Shown: positions 24,266 to 34,135 of the stretch, piece after piece
How the letters are laid out: every line of letters starts with the position of its first letter
How positions within the stretch are numbered: position 1 is the stretch's first letter
Assembly (NCBI GenBank): GCA_030737875.1
Contig: CM060912.1
Location: 882,221,199 to 882,285,198 of the forward strand
Direction of reading: 5' to 3'
Length of the DNA: 64,000 nt
DNA from: Allium sativum
Taxonomy: Eukaryota; Streptophyta; Magnoliopsida; Asparagales; Amaryllidaceae
Made by a program: the position numbers and the translations under genes
Notes under the pieces: generated by a model
The model's input: only the letters and a program-made list of their open reading frames with translations
Told to the model about the DNA's origin: nothing
Database searches by the model: none

Positions 24266-26481
24266 GGAAATAGCGACCCAAAACTCAGGAAGATCAAGAT
24301 CTAAGGGTTAACGAGAATTAAGTGGACATGGGGAATTCATATCAGTTCTTGCTTCAAATGATGCAGGCTGGAGCTGCTGCATATCTCGGAGGATCTAATC
24401 CTGTAGTGCAATTTGGAAACAACTATGAGATGTTAAGCAGGGATTGCACAAGTATTAGAAGAAAACCTTTTATGGGAATAATAGAGGTTGATGTTGTCGA
24501 ATTTTTGGCTATTGCATTACGAGAGAATCTTTGTCGACTTAGGCTTGACCGGTGAGAAAAAGAGGAGGTTGGCATCAAGACAGCTACAAGGTGATGCTAT
24601 AAATTGGTAGAATGGAATCACAGTTAGAAATCTAGAGGAGGAGATCACTTGGGATGATTTTTAAAGGATTCTTAGGGTAAAATTGGAAGCTTCCCAATCT
24701 TTATTGATGAGGAAATTTGTTGAGTTGAAGCAAGGGGAGATGTCAGTGACAGAGTATATTACCAAATTTGATCAATTGTCTCGTTATGCCCGTAAGAAAA
24801 TAGACACTGTTATAAGGAATGAAAAGTTCATAAAGGGGATACAATTAGATATTGCGAGGGAGACTATGCCTCATCAACGAGACTCTAGTGACGTTATAGA
24901 GACGACCATTTGTAATGAAAAACTAATTGCGAAATATGAGAGATTTAATGGAAACCAGAAGTACAAAGGAAAGAAAGCTCTTCAAAGGTAAGAAAGCTCT
25001 AAAATGAGGAAAGTCAAAAGAAAAAACTAAAGTCGCTTGCTACAAGTGCAACAAGAACATCCACTATTCGACATAGTACAAGTCAAGCGAGGCTAGGATC
25101 ACTGTTGCGACATTGAATATAAGATGCTACATTTGTAACCAGCTTAGGCACTATATGAATAAGTGTTTGGATGCAGCGAAGGGTAAAGTGTTTGCTTTAG
25201 ATTCCTTTTCTTCTGGACCCTCTGCTGTAGAGAAAGGGAAAGCTATGTTGGAAGGCATGCTTTTGATTCATAGCATATTTGTAAAAGTTTTGTTTGACAC
25301 TGGTGCATTACATTCTTTTATCCTTAAATGTGTAGTAGATAAATCATCATTAGAACCATCATACCCTATCACTTCCTTTATGGTAGCTAATCCTATAGAA
25401 GGTTATGCAACTTTTGGAACGAGGTGTGATTATCTGGAGTTTCACTTACAACATTACACATTATTTGTAGATTGTATGTGTTTCATTTTGAAGTTTTTGG
25501 AATCAAAGTACATATGGATTAGATGAATAATTATGATGATAAAACAGTTTCCATAGAAGGTAAATAACTTCGAGACACCCTATTTATAGTAGTCGAATTG
25601 TGTATTTGGTGGAAAGCACAAGACCACTGATGCTTACTTTGACCGGTGTGCTAGGATGGAAGAAGAAGTAAGTCAATTTCCTATCATTAAGGAGTTCGTG
25701 GATGTCTTTAAACTAGTAACACGATTAATGTCGAAGAAAGATACCGAGTTTAGAATCAATCTTATACCTGAAGCCGAGCTAGTAAGTAGAACACCAAATC
25801 GGATGACACCTACAAAATGAGGGAGCTAATGGTGAAGTAGTGGATTTGGATGGAAAGAGTTGCATCCGCCCAAGCAATTCAACATGGGGTGCAAATGTAG
25901 TGTTTTTAAAGAAGCCCGATGGATATCTGGGAATGTATACCATAACTGAAAGCTCAATGAGAAAATAGTAAAGAATAAGCATCCTTTTCCAAAATCGATG
26001 ATTTGTTCGATTAACTAAGTGGAGCTAAAGTGTTTTTTTATCAATTGGACGTGGTTAATGGATTTCATCAATTGAGAGTAGCAGAGAAGAGCATTCCTGT
26101 TACAGCCTTTTATACAAGGTATGAATTGTATAAGCGGATGGTTATGATATTTGGATTGAAGAATACACCAACTATTTTCGTGGATGAACTAAGTGTTTTG
26201 AGAGAATACGGACCGATTCATGCTAGTTTTCATAGTTGACATATTGCTGTATTCCAAGGATGAGAAAGGCCATGAGACTCACCTTCGGATTGTGCTAGGG
26301 ACTTTGCAAAAGAACTAATTGAAGGCCAATTTTCTAAATGTTACTTATGAGAGAAGGAAGTAAAGTTTCGTTATCATCTATTTTAGGTGAAGGACTGACT
26401 GTGGATCTAGCGAAATTTAATGCTACTAATAGTTGGAAGAGGCCAGAAATTGTAACTATGATTAGAAGCTTTCTTGGATTC

Positions 26482-26486
26482 GTTGG
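26482..26486. repeat. Target-site duplication GTTGG, left copy of element 1
   Basis: GTTGG in the gypsy relic, repeated at 47,216-47,220. The host coding frame (FLGFVG then YHQGF) is continuous when one copy is removed, independent proof of the insertion boundaries. Confidence 0.93.
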
Positions 26487-27345
26487 TGTAATAACCCGGA
26501 AATGCGAGCCAGTTTAAAATTTTTATTTTGGCAATTTTTGCGAATTTTGAATATTTAAAATGAATTATTTTAAATAATATCGACGAGAAATTTATTTTTG
26601 AATATAATTCGAACGTACATATTTATACGCGCCGTCGTTAGAATATAAATAATTATATATAATTAAAAAAGGAATTAAAATGGCACGGTAGTTCGATAAT
26701 TCGATTTCAAACTTCAATTGAATGTACCGGGTGCAAAACAATCCGGATTTTAGTGAAACCAAAATTAATAGGATCTATTTGAGAATATCTTTCCAACGAA
26801 TCCGAATAATTGAAATTTCATAGCGGGAATCAAAAGATATGTCCAGTTGAAAATTCTAAATGGTTGCTATGGAATTCTGGCCCTTAAAAATGGAAATTTT
26901 GCAAACGACCTCGGATTTCGACGAAACCACTTTTGTTGGATCCGTGATGTCAAGTTATTGCTAGGTTTTAAATTTCATAATTTTTCGAATCAATATGTGA
27001 GCGTGGCAAAGGAAAACGCGTTTGACCAGTTTCAATTGATTTTAATCGACTGGAAATTGGCCATTTTTCAAATGATCTCAGAATTAGACGAAACTAGTTT
27101 TGTTAGAACCGTATCGTCAATACGAAGCTAGAAAATATTTTTATGGAATTTTTCGGGTCCGTATGTGGTCCCTGTAAATGAAAATGTGCATTTAAAATTG
27201 AATATATAAAGAATTATACTTTAAATTCAATGGAAACTGATTGTAACGGTCGAATTGGCCTGCGATACATATCCCATTGTGTTCGGGATGGGGGTAAAAT
27301 GCTAAGGATGACAGTCGACGGGTTTGATTTGGAGTTCATATGAAA

Positions 27346-27351
27346 AGTCAA
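27346..27351 (-). promoter_or_regulatory. W-box core (TTGACT) upstream of the TATA-like site in LTR A
   Basis: AGTCAA on the plus strand is TTGACT on the minus strand, the WRKY-factor core. The AAAAGTCAACTT context is conserved in the solo LTR (35,195-35,200), LTR B (42,054-42,059) and LTR C of element 2 (58,316-58,321), each just upstream of the presumed start region. Function is inferred. Confidence 0.45.
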
Positions 27352-27380
27352 CTTAGGAGAGAGAAAAATAAAATAAAATA

Positions 27381-27388
27381 ATATAAAA
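27381..27388 (+). promoter_or_regulatory. TATA-like box and pyrimidine patch, LTR A
   Basis: ATATAAAA is followed within 10-40 bases by a CT-rich run (CTCTCC, CCCTCTCCCCC, TTTCTTTCTCTCTCC). This is the layout of many plant core promoters (TATA plus Y patch). LTR B has the same arrangement near 42,082-42,130, and the solo LTR near 35,225-35,260. Confidence 0.5.
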
Positions 27389-27469
27389 CTCTCCAATTAA
27401 ATCCCTCTCCCCCTTTCTTTCTCTCTCCACGTGGAAATCTGATGAAATAAAAAAAAAGAGAAAAAGGGC

Positions 27470-27767
27470 GAAGCCCTAGCCGCGGTGATCGGCTCCCGTG
27501 CCATCGTCGCCGCCCCCCCCCCTCTGTGCTCCGCCTCCTCCCTCTTCCCTCTCCTGCAACCGACCTCGCCTGAAACCCCCAAACCCCACCACCAATTCGA
27601 GACCGCGTCCCTGTCGTGCGCCCCCTCCAACTGCGCACCTCCGAGCCCTTCACCAGCAAGCGACCCGTGACGCCGGAGCTCCTCCGCACCCCCACTGATG
27701 AACACAGCACCCCTCCGCCCTCCGACGCGCTGACGAACCCCTTCCCCCTTCTGTTTTTCTTTCAACT
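27470..27767 (+). other. GC- and pyrimidine-rich leader-exon-like block ending in a splice donor, LTR A
   Basis: In otherwise AT-rich DNA, this block of about 300 bp is C-rich and CpG-rich, begins with a GCCCTAGCC motif, and ends at ACT followed by GTAAGT (donor GT at 27,768-27,769). The combination looks like the first untranslated exon of a plant housekeeping gene. A matching acceptor TTTTGCAG lies at 32,811-32,818. Reading frames through it differ between copies because poly-C runs vary, so it is probably not protein-coding. Confidence 0.5.
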
Positions 27768-28854
27768 GTAAGTTTCCTTTCCTTTTATTTATTATTTTTC
27801 TTTATTAGTTGAACGTAAATAGGTTTTAAAAGATACAAAAATCAGTTTTGTTTATTATGAATATGAAATCAAATTTTTATTGATAATAAAGTTTAAATTT
27901 TCATAGATAAAGGTTTAATTTTTAATTAGAGAGAAGGTTCGATCTTAAATTTCAAGAAAGGAGGGATTTTTAATAACATGAAAGCTTAGATTTTTAAAGG
28001 GAAAAGTTAAATTTTTATACATAAAAGGTTTAGATTTTTAACATGATAAAAGTCGGATTTTTAATGATATAAAGGTGTGATTTTTTTTTAATGAAGTAAG
28101 GACGAGATTTTTAACTAAGTTAAAAATATAATTTTTGTATAATCAAGAAGTTAAAAATATAATTTTTATACTAGTGGCATATTAAAAATATGATTTTTAC
28201 TTAGGTAGAGTATTAAAAATATGGTTTTTGTTAAAGTAGAAATATAAAAATCTAATTTTTATATAGTTATGATAATAAAAATTAAATCTTTAACATTGAA
28301 AAGGCGAAATCTTTAACATTGGAAAGACAATACTTTTATATAAGGAAAGACGTTATTTATATATATATAAAGTAGCGATAAAAATTCGATTTTTATTATA
28401 TATGAAGCGAAATAAAGATTCAATCTTTATATAAGGAGTAGAAATATAAAAATATAATTTTATATAGAAAGAAGCGTTGTAAATATATGAAGTGAAATAA
28501 AAATCTGAACTTTATTTTATCGTGAAGTAGAGAGAATATAAAAATGTGATTTTTATATATGTAGTGAATACGGGCAACGAAAGCGACGAAAGACGAAAAG
28601 GTGAAGATTTCCTACATAAGAAGAGTCGTGGCGTGTGGTTTAGCTTGGGTGAGAATTTCTCACTCTTCAATCTCTTTTTCTAGTTATAAATATATACTAG
28701 GATGCAGACGGTGTTTAGTAGCACCCGACACCACTATCCACAGACCATGGACTTGTTTGTTTGGTTGCATAGATTAGTTAAATTATTTGATCTGGAGTTG
28801 GTTGTTTGGTGAAATGAAATTGATTTGATTGATATGTGTATGGCGTGGGCCATC

Positions 28855-28895
28855 ACTAGACCGGGGACAAGGCTAGGCCTTGTCCCGTTTCTAGT
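28855..28895 (+). other. Strong conserved hairpin, LTR A
   Basis: GGGACAAGGC, loop TAG, then GCCTTGTCCC gives a perfect 10-bp stem. After a 3-by-3 internal loop it extends with ACTAGA pairing TCTAGT. The hairpin recurs in the solo LTR (36,768-36,808), LTR B (43,557-43,597) and element 2 (56,891-56,931, minus strand) with mostly wobble-compatible changes. Confidence 0.7.
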
Positions 28896-29438
28896 ATCGT
28901 GCCGTTATGCCGCCGAAATTTTCTAAAATAAATTAGAAAAATAAAAATATCATTTTATTGAATAAATGAACCGAATAGAATATTCATAGGTTGAATAAAA
29001 TAATTTGATCGTTAAAAATATAATTTTTAACGTGAATATGAATATAGTGAATAAATAAATATTCATTTACAAACCGGACGGTTTGTTTATGTACACCTAT
29101 TTGGAGGACATTGATTGGGACGATAAATTTTACACATCGCCCAACTGCACATATAAAAATCTGTGTTTGATTGCTTGAAACCCCACACGGGTATTGGGAT
29201 AAAATACGGTATACACTAATCCCAATAATTAGTTGTATTTCGATCGATTGATTGACAGGCTGTTATAAGCGTTAGATATCTATATTTGATGCTTATACAG
29301 TGTAGTGCACTTTGGATGATGGTTGATTATTTATCGTTGCTATTATATACATTTGTCGTATGGAATCCATATAATTAACTATATATGGTAATTGATCGGG
29401 CCTCATTCCAATTTAGAAAATAAAGAACATTATAAATA

Positions 29439-29630
29439 AAGGTTCATGTGTTGACAGTGCTCATCCGTTGAGATTAGTCATGTGACGAAATATTTTAACA
29501 ATAAAATTTATATCTTTATCATTATAAAATAAAGGTTCATGTGTTGACAGTACTCATCCGTTGAGATTAGTCATGTGTTGAACGAAATATTTTAACAATA
29601 AAATTTACATCTTTATCATATAAAATTAGA
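29439..29630 (+). repeat. 93-97-bp tandem repeat, LTR A (about 2 copies)
   Basis: Unit starts AAGGTTCATGTGTTGACAGT and contains ACTCATCCGTTGAGATTAG. The first copy has lost 4 bases (93-bp period). A further degenerate copy lies at about 29,810-29,860. Confidence 0.8.
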
Positions 29631-29954
29631 AACTAACTGGAAAATAGATAAGATAAGTGGTCTCCTGGATATTGATCTGATGTTGGTTTCGGCCTTCGGG
29701 GTTAATATTCAGGGAATCGTTCTCTTACTAATTTACGGTTGGAGTCTGATTTGAAATCAAACGATCGAGACCATAATTTTTATAAAATATATTAAATAAC
29801 AAAAATAGTCACACGTGGACAGTACTCATTTGTTGAGATTAGTCATGTGTTGACAAACATTTGTAAATATAATAACGAAGTTATTGAAAAATATAAAGTC
29901 GTGTTGATTAGAGACGCGCTATTTTGATGCGAACGATATTTATATCGATTATAT

Positions 29955-30171
29955 TCGAATTTGAACTGAATTGAATAGAAAACGAATTTGAACTGAATTA
30001 AATAGAAAACGAATTTGAACTGAATTAAATAGAAAACGAATTTGAACTGAATTGAATAGAAAACGAATTTGAACTGAATTGAATAGAAAATGAATTTGAA
30101 CTGAATTGAATAGAAAACGAATTTGAACTGAATTGAATAGAAAACGAATTTGAACTGAATTGAATAGAAAA
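29955..30171 (+). repeat. 27-bp minisatellite, LTR A, 8 copies
   Basis: Eight near-identical 27-bp units, each CGAATTTGAACTGAATTGAA plus TAGAAAA. Because 27 is a multiple of three, long repetitive ORFs appear by chance. Confidence 0.95.
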
Positions 30172-30803
30172 CGAATTCAAATTGAATTGAATTTAAATGG
30201 ATTTTAAAACGAATCTATAAGGAAAAATTCAATTTTGATTTGAATTCGAAATAGAAGTTGAAATATTTTTGAAACGAATTTAAAACTATTTATAAAATTT
30301 GTTTTAAATTGTAATCGACGAAATATATATTATATATAATATAATGGCCTGAATAGAACGCGCCGCGCCACGACAGTTCGTAAATTTCGACCATTAACTT
30401 CGAACGGACATTACGGGAGATCCGACCGTCAGATTCTCCTAAAACTGGAACCGTTGGATTCGGATCGAAAAGGGCTTTCTAACGAATATTAGAAATTGGA
30501 AATCCAACGGTTGGATTTGGAGATATGTCTAAATCAAATTTGGAAAAGGTAGCTGTAAGTGCAGTTCGATGGCCGTTAATGGAAATCGACTGTACGGGCC
30601 TTGATAAAATTATTAAAAATAGTAATAATTTGTGTAGAATCATAAGAAATGATTTGGGAAAAATTAGGATGAAAAACTCCATATTTTAAAAGATAAAAAT
30701 AGGTTTTTATCGAAATGAACTAGTTTTGAACTAAAATTAAAACCCATTTATTTTTAAATAAATAAATTGGATTTGAAATGGGTTTTAAATAGAATTGATT
30801 TGT

Positions 30804-31129
30804 GGGTTTATCGTGAAGGGTGTTTTAAATAACACTTGTTCTTTAACCCGATAATAAATAGAATGTGATTTGGGTTTATCGTGAACTGTGTTTTAAATGA
30901 CATTAGTTCTTTAACCCAGTAAAAGGAGTTTTAATGAATCCATAATAAGATTGAAATGTGAATTGATAATTTAAATTATCAAATTTAGAAAGTGAGCGAG
31001 AATGGAGTATCACCAGTTTTGTTCCAAAACGATAGTTAAATCTTTAATTAGATTTGAACATGAAATGGTAATTAATTTTACCGATAACACCGTGGTGTTA
31101 GATATGGAGTATCACCAGTTTTGCTTCAT
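30804..31129 (+). other. Row of consecutive small hairpins in LTR A (structured-RNA candidate)
   Basis: Seven fold-backs follow in about 325 bases: two 46-base modules GGGTT...AACCC with inner TGTT/AACA-type pairing (30,804-30,849; 30,872-30,917), GATAATTTAAATTATC (30,965-30,980), GGAG...TTCC (about 31,002-31,026), AAATCTTTAATTAGATTT (31,038-31,055), GGTAATTAATTTTACC (31,067-31,082), AACACCGTGGTGTT (31,086-31,099) and ATGGAG...CTTCAT (31,104-31,129). All recur in LTR B, the solo LTR and element 2, and several differences keep or improve pairing. Confidence 0.6.
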
Positions 31130-32810
31130 GGGATGAATAGGTTGGGATTGGGAAATAAAATAAATAATTACTTCGGTGTGGTTCGCTAATCCCGACTAGT
31201 TTGAAAAACCATAATTTGGTTTGAAATGACATCCAAAGGAAGATTAAAGAATAAATTTAAAGAATTTATCTTTGATAAAATTAATGGGAACCTTTCCCTA
31301 AGAATATGAAATTTAGAAACTAGCTGTAAGTTGGCAAAGAAGAATGGTTTCCTGGGTATCGATCTGATGTTGATTTCGTCCTTCGGGGTTAAAATTTGGG
31401 AAATTGTTCTCTTGTTTATTTACGGTTAGTGGCTGCTGAATTGGAATGAGGCGTATGTTGTGTTTGTGTAACATTTGTTTACTATATACGCGGGTTGTTC
31501 GGAAAGGCCGGGTTTATACCCATTCTGAATAACCAATTCGACGATAAGTCGAAGATGATGACGGTGATCGAAGACCGGAAGTCTTCACATCGTTTGGATA
31601 ATTACTAATGATCCTGATTGGGCTGTACACCCAAGAGGATGGAAATAGTTGGTGGTCATCCAGACGTACTTGGAGATTGATGGATATGCGAGGAAAGTGC
31701 CTCCGGTTTCGTTCAGACCTAGAACGAACTTGTAAATGGATTGTGTGTCTGACATTGGATTTTATTCTGTGTTGATTGATTTCTGTTAAATATATATCTG
31801 TTTGGCGGCGGAGAATTTATTCTCTTGCTTAACGCCCTTCTCTGAAACGTACGAGCTTAGAGGTTATATATCGATAGATATCAATCGCATGGCATGAATT
31901 GCCTGTGTGGCGCGCTGAGTTGCATAGATCAAGGCTTTTGTTGAAAAGCAAAGTCTTGTGGTTGATGATCAAAGCACGACCTACGTGGCAGCTTTGTGTA
32001 TAGCGTGGATTCGCGAGCCTCACACCTCGGTATGAGTCAAAAACGGGATGAGGACCCAAGGAGTGCACGACGTTTCTTTCTAGCTATGGGTGGTGTCAGT
32101 GACCTACCAGCCCTGACATTTATATACTTTTCACCTTTTTGGTTTGGATGCGAGGTGCCTCGATTGTAGGTCCTATAGGGCCGGGAAACGTGTGTTCAGG
32201 AATAACTAATCCTCCAACGTAAGAGAGGACCGGTCTTGGACGGTCCCAGGGGTTACCCAGAGTGTGTAGTCCTGAGGCATTTGCTAGAGTGTCTCGAAGC
32301 GGAGAGGAGCTTGCCCCTTGCCTCGACTCATAACGGAAATCCACTTTCCAATACGTGTATTCCGGTTTTATTTGTAGAGCTTAGTATGGCGACATAGTGG
32401 GATGGGGCGCTTATGCCGTCTATGATTTATATTTATGATTGAAATTGTTTTGACACTATACACTTATTATAGTATCAAATGATTTGTTTTAAACGTACCA
32501 AGCATGTTTGGCTATTATATGGGAAAACCCTATCCTCCGGCTTGCGTTGCATTGTGTGATGGGACCTGGGTCTTATAGTATCTTCATTTTTCGAAAAAGC
32601 ATTGCACTGTTTATTTATATGCACTGGTATTCTTGGGAGGAAACCAGTTCCGTGTTATACGGCGTGGTCCCTTGAATTAATCTCTTTTAAAGTAAAGTTT
32701 TAAATAACTGTTTAAGTTCTCACAACAGTCACATGACTGACCTGGAGTTTATTGTTTTAACCTAAACTCTGGGTGCCCTTATTTTTGACACGGGCTGCTA
32801 GTAGTTTTGG

Positions 32811-32818
32811 TTTTGCAG
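32811..32818 (+). other. Splice-acceptor-like site near the end of LTR A
   Basis: TTTTGCAG followed by ATTTAT, with a T-rich tract upstream. Equivalent sites are at 41,109 (solo LTR), 46,935 (LTR B) and 52,724-52,725 (LTR C, minus strand). It pairs in principle with the donor at 27,768, giving a leader intron of about 5 kb inside the LTR. Use is not shown. Confidence 0.4.
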
Positions 32819-33098
32819 ATTTATATCACAGGATCCTGGTTTACAGCTCGAATGATATCCGGAAAGCTCTGTATCCGTATATCACCTTCAGTTGTGCTTT
32901 GTATTATTTTCCGCTGCTATGTAATTTATTGTAATCTCTGATATTTATCGAATGTAATTTATTCATACTTTGTATATTCTTGTATTCTGACTGAATTGTT
33001 GTAGTAAGCAATGAAATGTTCTCCCGTCTGCGTTCATTTGTGTGTTGTTCTCAAAGTATCCGCTCTTTCCTTCACGGGGAAGTAACGGGTCACTACAG

Positions 33099-33110
33099 TG
33101 GTATCAGAGC
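33099..33110 (+). other. Element 1 primer-binding site (tRNA-Met)
   Basis: TGGTATCAGAGC, one base after the end of LTR A, continuing TTTGG as in element 2. Intact match to the standard plant initiator-tRNA-Met PBS. Confidence 0.93.
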
Positions 33111-34122
33111 TTTGGTTTACAGAGCTCGAGAACAAGACACATTAGAACCATACGAAAGAATTCATCAGATATTGGATTAGTAATATCCAATTAGAATGAC
33201 TCGTTAGAGATATGATCAGTAGTATCCTAGAACGAGTGTGAAGAGTATATTTTTCAAATGAAAACAATTTTGTTTTGAAAATTTAAATCATTTTATATTT
33301 ATTTGAATAATTTATTTATATTGATTTGGACAATCGAGTATATAAGGGTTTTGCATATACGCGTCATGAACGTATATTCGAAGTTTTAATATACTGGATA
33401 GATATAGAATCACATTCTAGACACCCAGAGATGATTCTGATGATTGATATATCATCATCAGAATTTGTGTTCGTGTTTCGAAGGTATGATATCTATATAT
33501 TTCCATTAGACTAGTGTGAGAACCAAAACTTATATAGATAGATTTATTTGTTGTGATTTGGCATCAAAAACATGATTTTCAGTATATATATCAAAATTAT
33601 GAATTTGAAACGTTAATTCACTAATTGATTGATGTTTGTGTTGTTTGTTTGATAATTTTTAACCATTATGCCTAATTGCATCAAATATTGAATTGTATTG
33701 AAAATTAGTTGCATTTGCTTGCATATACATGTACTTACATTGAACAGGTCATAGCAAGGAGGCTAGAGCAGAGAATAAAATTTGTTTGCCCGACAAATAG
33801 GTACATGTTTACCATAATTTACAGTTTTGTTTGGGTGATGATGATTTTATGAGCTGTTTGGCTAGCCGCTTGGCTTTTTCTTTTTCTTTTTGAGATCAGA
33901 AGGCCTGTATGGAAATTTCGGGATTTTCCCGTGCTCCCGGTGCAGGGGAGGGTATGGCGAAATTTTTCAAAAATTTAGGGTGTTAGACAAATTTTTGAAA
34001 AATTTGAAAAGTTTTTAGAAACTGAAAAGTTGAAGAACTTAAGCCATAGTCAAAACAATGGAAGTTGAGTTGATTAGTTAAACAACTTTCAGCGTCGTTC
34101 TTTTTCGGGGACGAAAAGTTTT

Positions 34123-34134
34123 AAGTGGGGGAGA
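34123..34134 (+). other. Element 1 polypurine tract
   Basis: AAGTGGGGGAGA, one base before LTR B. The identical tract lies in element 2 (59,181-59,192, minus strand). Confidence 0.9.
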
Positions 34135-34135
34135 T

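Larger units (their letters stand above)
24261..26486 (+). pseudogene. Ty3/gypsy relic, part 1: gag, zinc knuckle, protease, RT N-half
   Basis: Plus strand, many stops and frameshifts. Gag: WWNG-like and WDDF residues near 24,600-24,660, then LKQGEMSVTEYITKFDQL (24,725-24,780). One CCHC knuckle CYICNQLRHYMNKC lies near 25,122-25,165, and protease FDTGALHSF near 25,290. RT remnants follow: [18 protein letters not shown] and VMIFGLKNTPTIFVDEL (26,035-26,200), then a connection motif RSFLGFVG at 26,463-26,486, exactly where element 1 is inserted. The next residues (YHQGFLKDRDIAY) resume at 47,221. It is the host of the Tekay, element 1 and organelle-DNA insertions, and non-functional. Confidence 0.85.
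26487..33097 (+). repeat. Element 1 left (5') LTR, 6,611 bp
   Basis: Starts TGTAATAACCCGG and ends GGGTCACTACA. Order: U3-like part (26,487-27,380) with a degenerate internal duplication; W-box and TATA-like site; GC- and pyrimidine-rich leader (27,390-27,767) ending in a splice donor; AT-rich part with ATTTTTAT-type repeats (27,780-28,570); a strong hairpin (28,855-28,895); 93-97-bp repeats (29,439-29,630); 27-bp minisatellite (29,955-30,171); an AT/GC palindromic block (30,325-30,375); a row of hairpins (30,804-31,129); and a splice-acceptor-like site (32,818) close to the PBS. No real protein-coding gene is evident. Confidence 0.9.
33098..34135 (+). other. Element 1 internal domain, 1,038 bp, no coding capacity
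   Basis: Holds the PBS, an AT-rich stretch, and a 3' part with GACAAATAGGTACATG, TTTTTCTTTTTCTTTTTGAG and finally TTTTTCGGGGACGAAAAG before the PPT. A 62-codon frame (33,326-33,514) has a homologue in element 2, but amino-acid-changing differences outnumber silent ones (about 13 to 5 by eye), so there is no sign of protein selection. No gag, protease, RT or integrase motif is present. It compares well along its length with the element 2 internal domain (59,180-60,220), so this reduced form was inherited and is not a one-off deletion. Confidence 0.85.

Noticed and set aside
26847..27131. A 94-codon frame in LTR A with homologues at 34,697-34,981 and 41,556-41,840 and a shorter one at 58,630-58,818
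   Set aside because: Compared by eye, most nucleotide differences between copies change the amino acid (11 changes in 94 between LTR A and the solo LTR), and the element 2 copy is truncated. Openness is better explained by shared descent of the LTRs.
27348..27765. Pro/Ser-rich and Gly/Arg-rich frames on both strands of the GC-rich LTR block
   Set aside because: The frame is broken between LTR A and LTR B by poly-C length changes, and compositional bias alone explains the openness. Treated as an untranslated leader.
29944..30180. CRISPR-like appearance of the 27-bp arrays
   Set aside because: Units are directly adjacent without unique spacers, in a plant retrotransposon LTR. They are minisatellites.
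30479..30682. A 67-codon frame antisense to the LTRs, present in four copies (also 45,372; 54,877; 62,692)
   Set aside because: It coincides with generally conserved LTR DNA and has no family resemblance. A hydrophobic composition arises easily from AT-rich sequence.
33326..33514. Small frame in the internal domain, conserved in element 2 (59,776-59,997)
   Set aside because: About 13 replacement versus 5 silent differences by eye; no sign of purifying selection and no recognisable motif.
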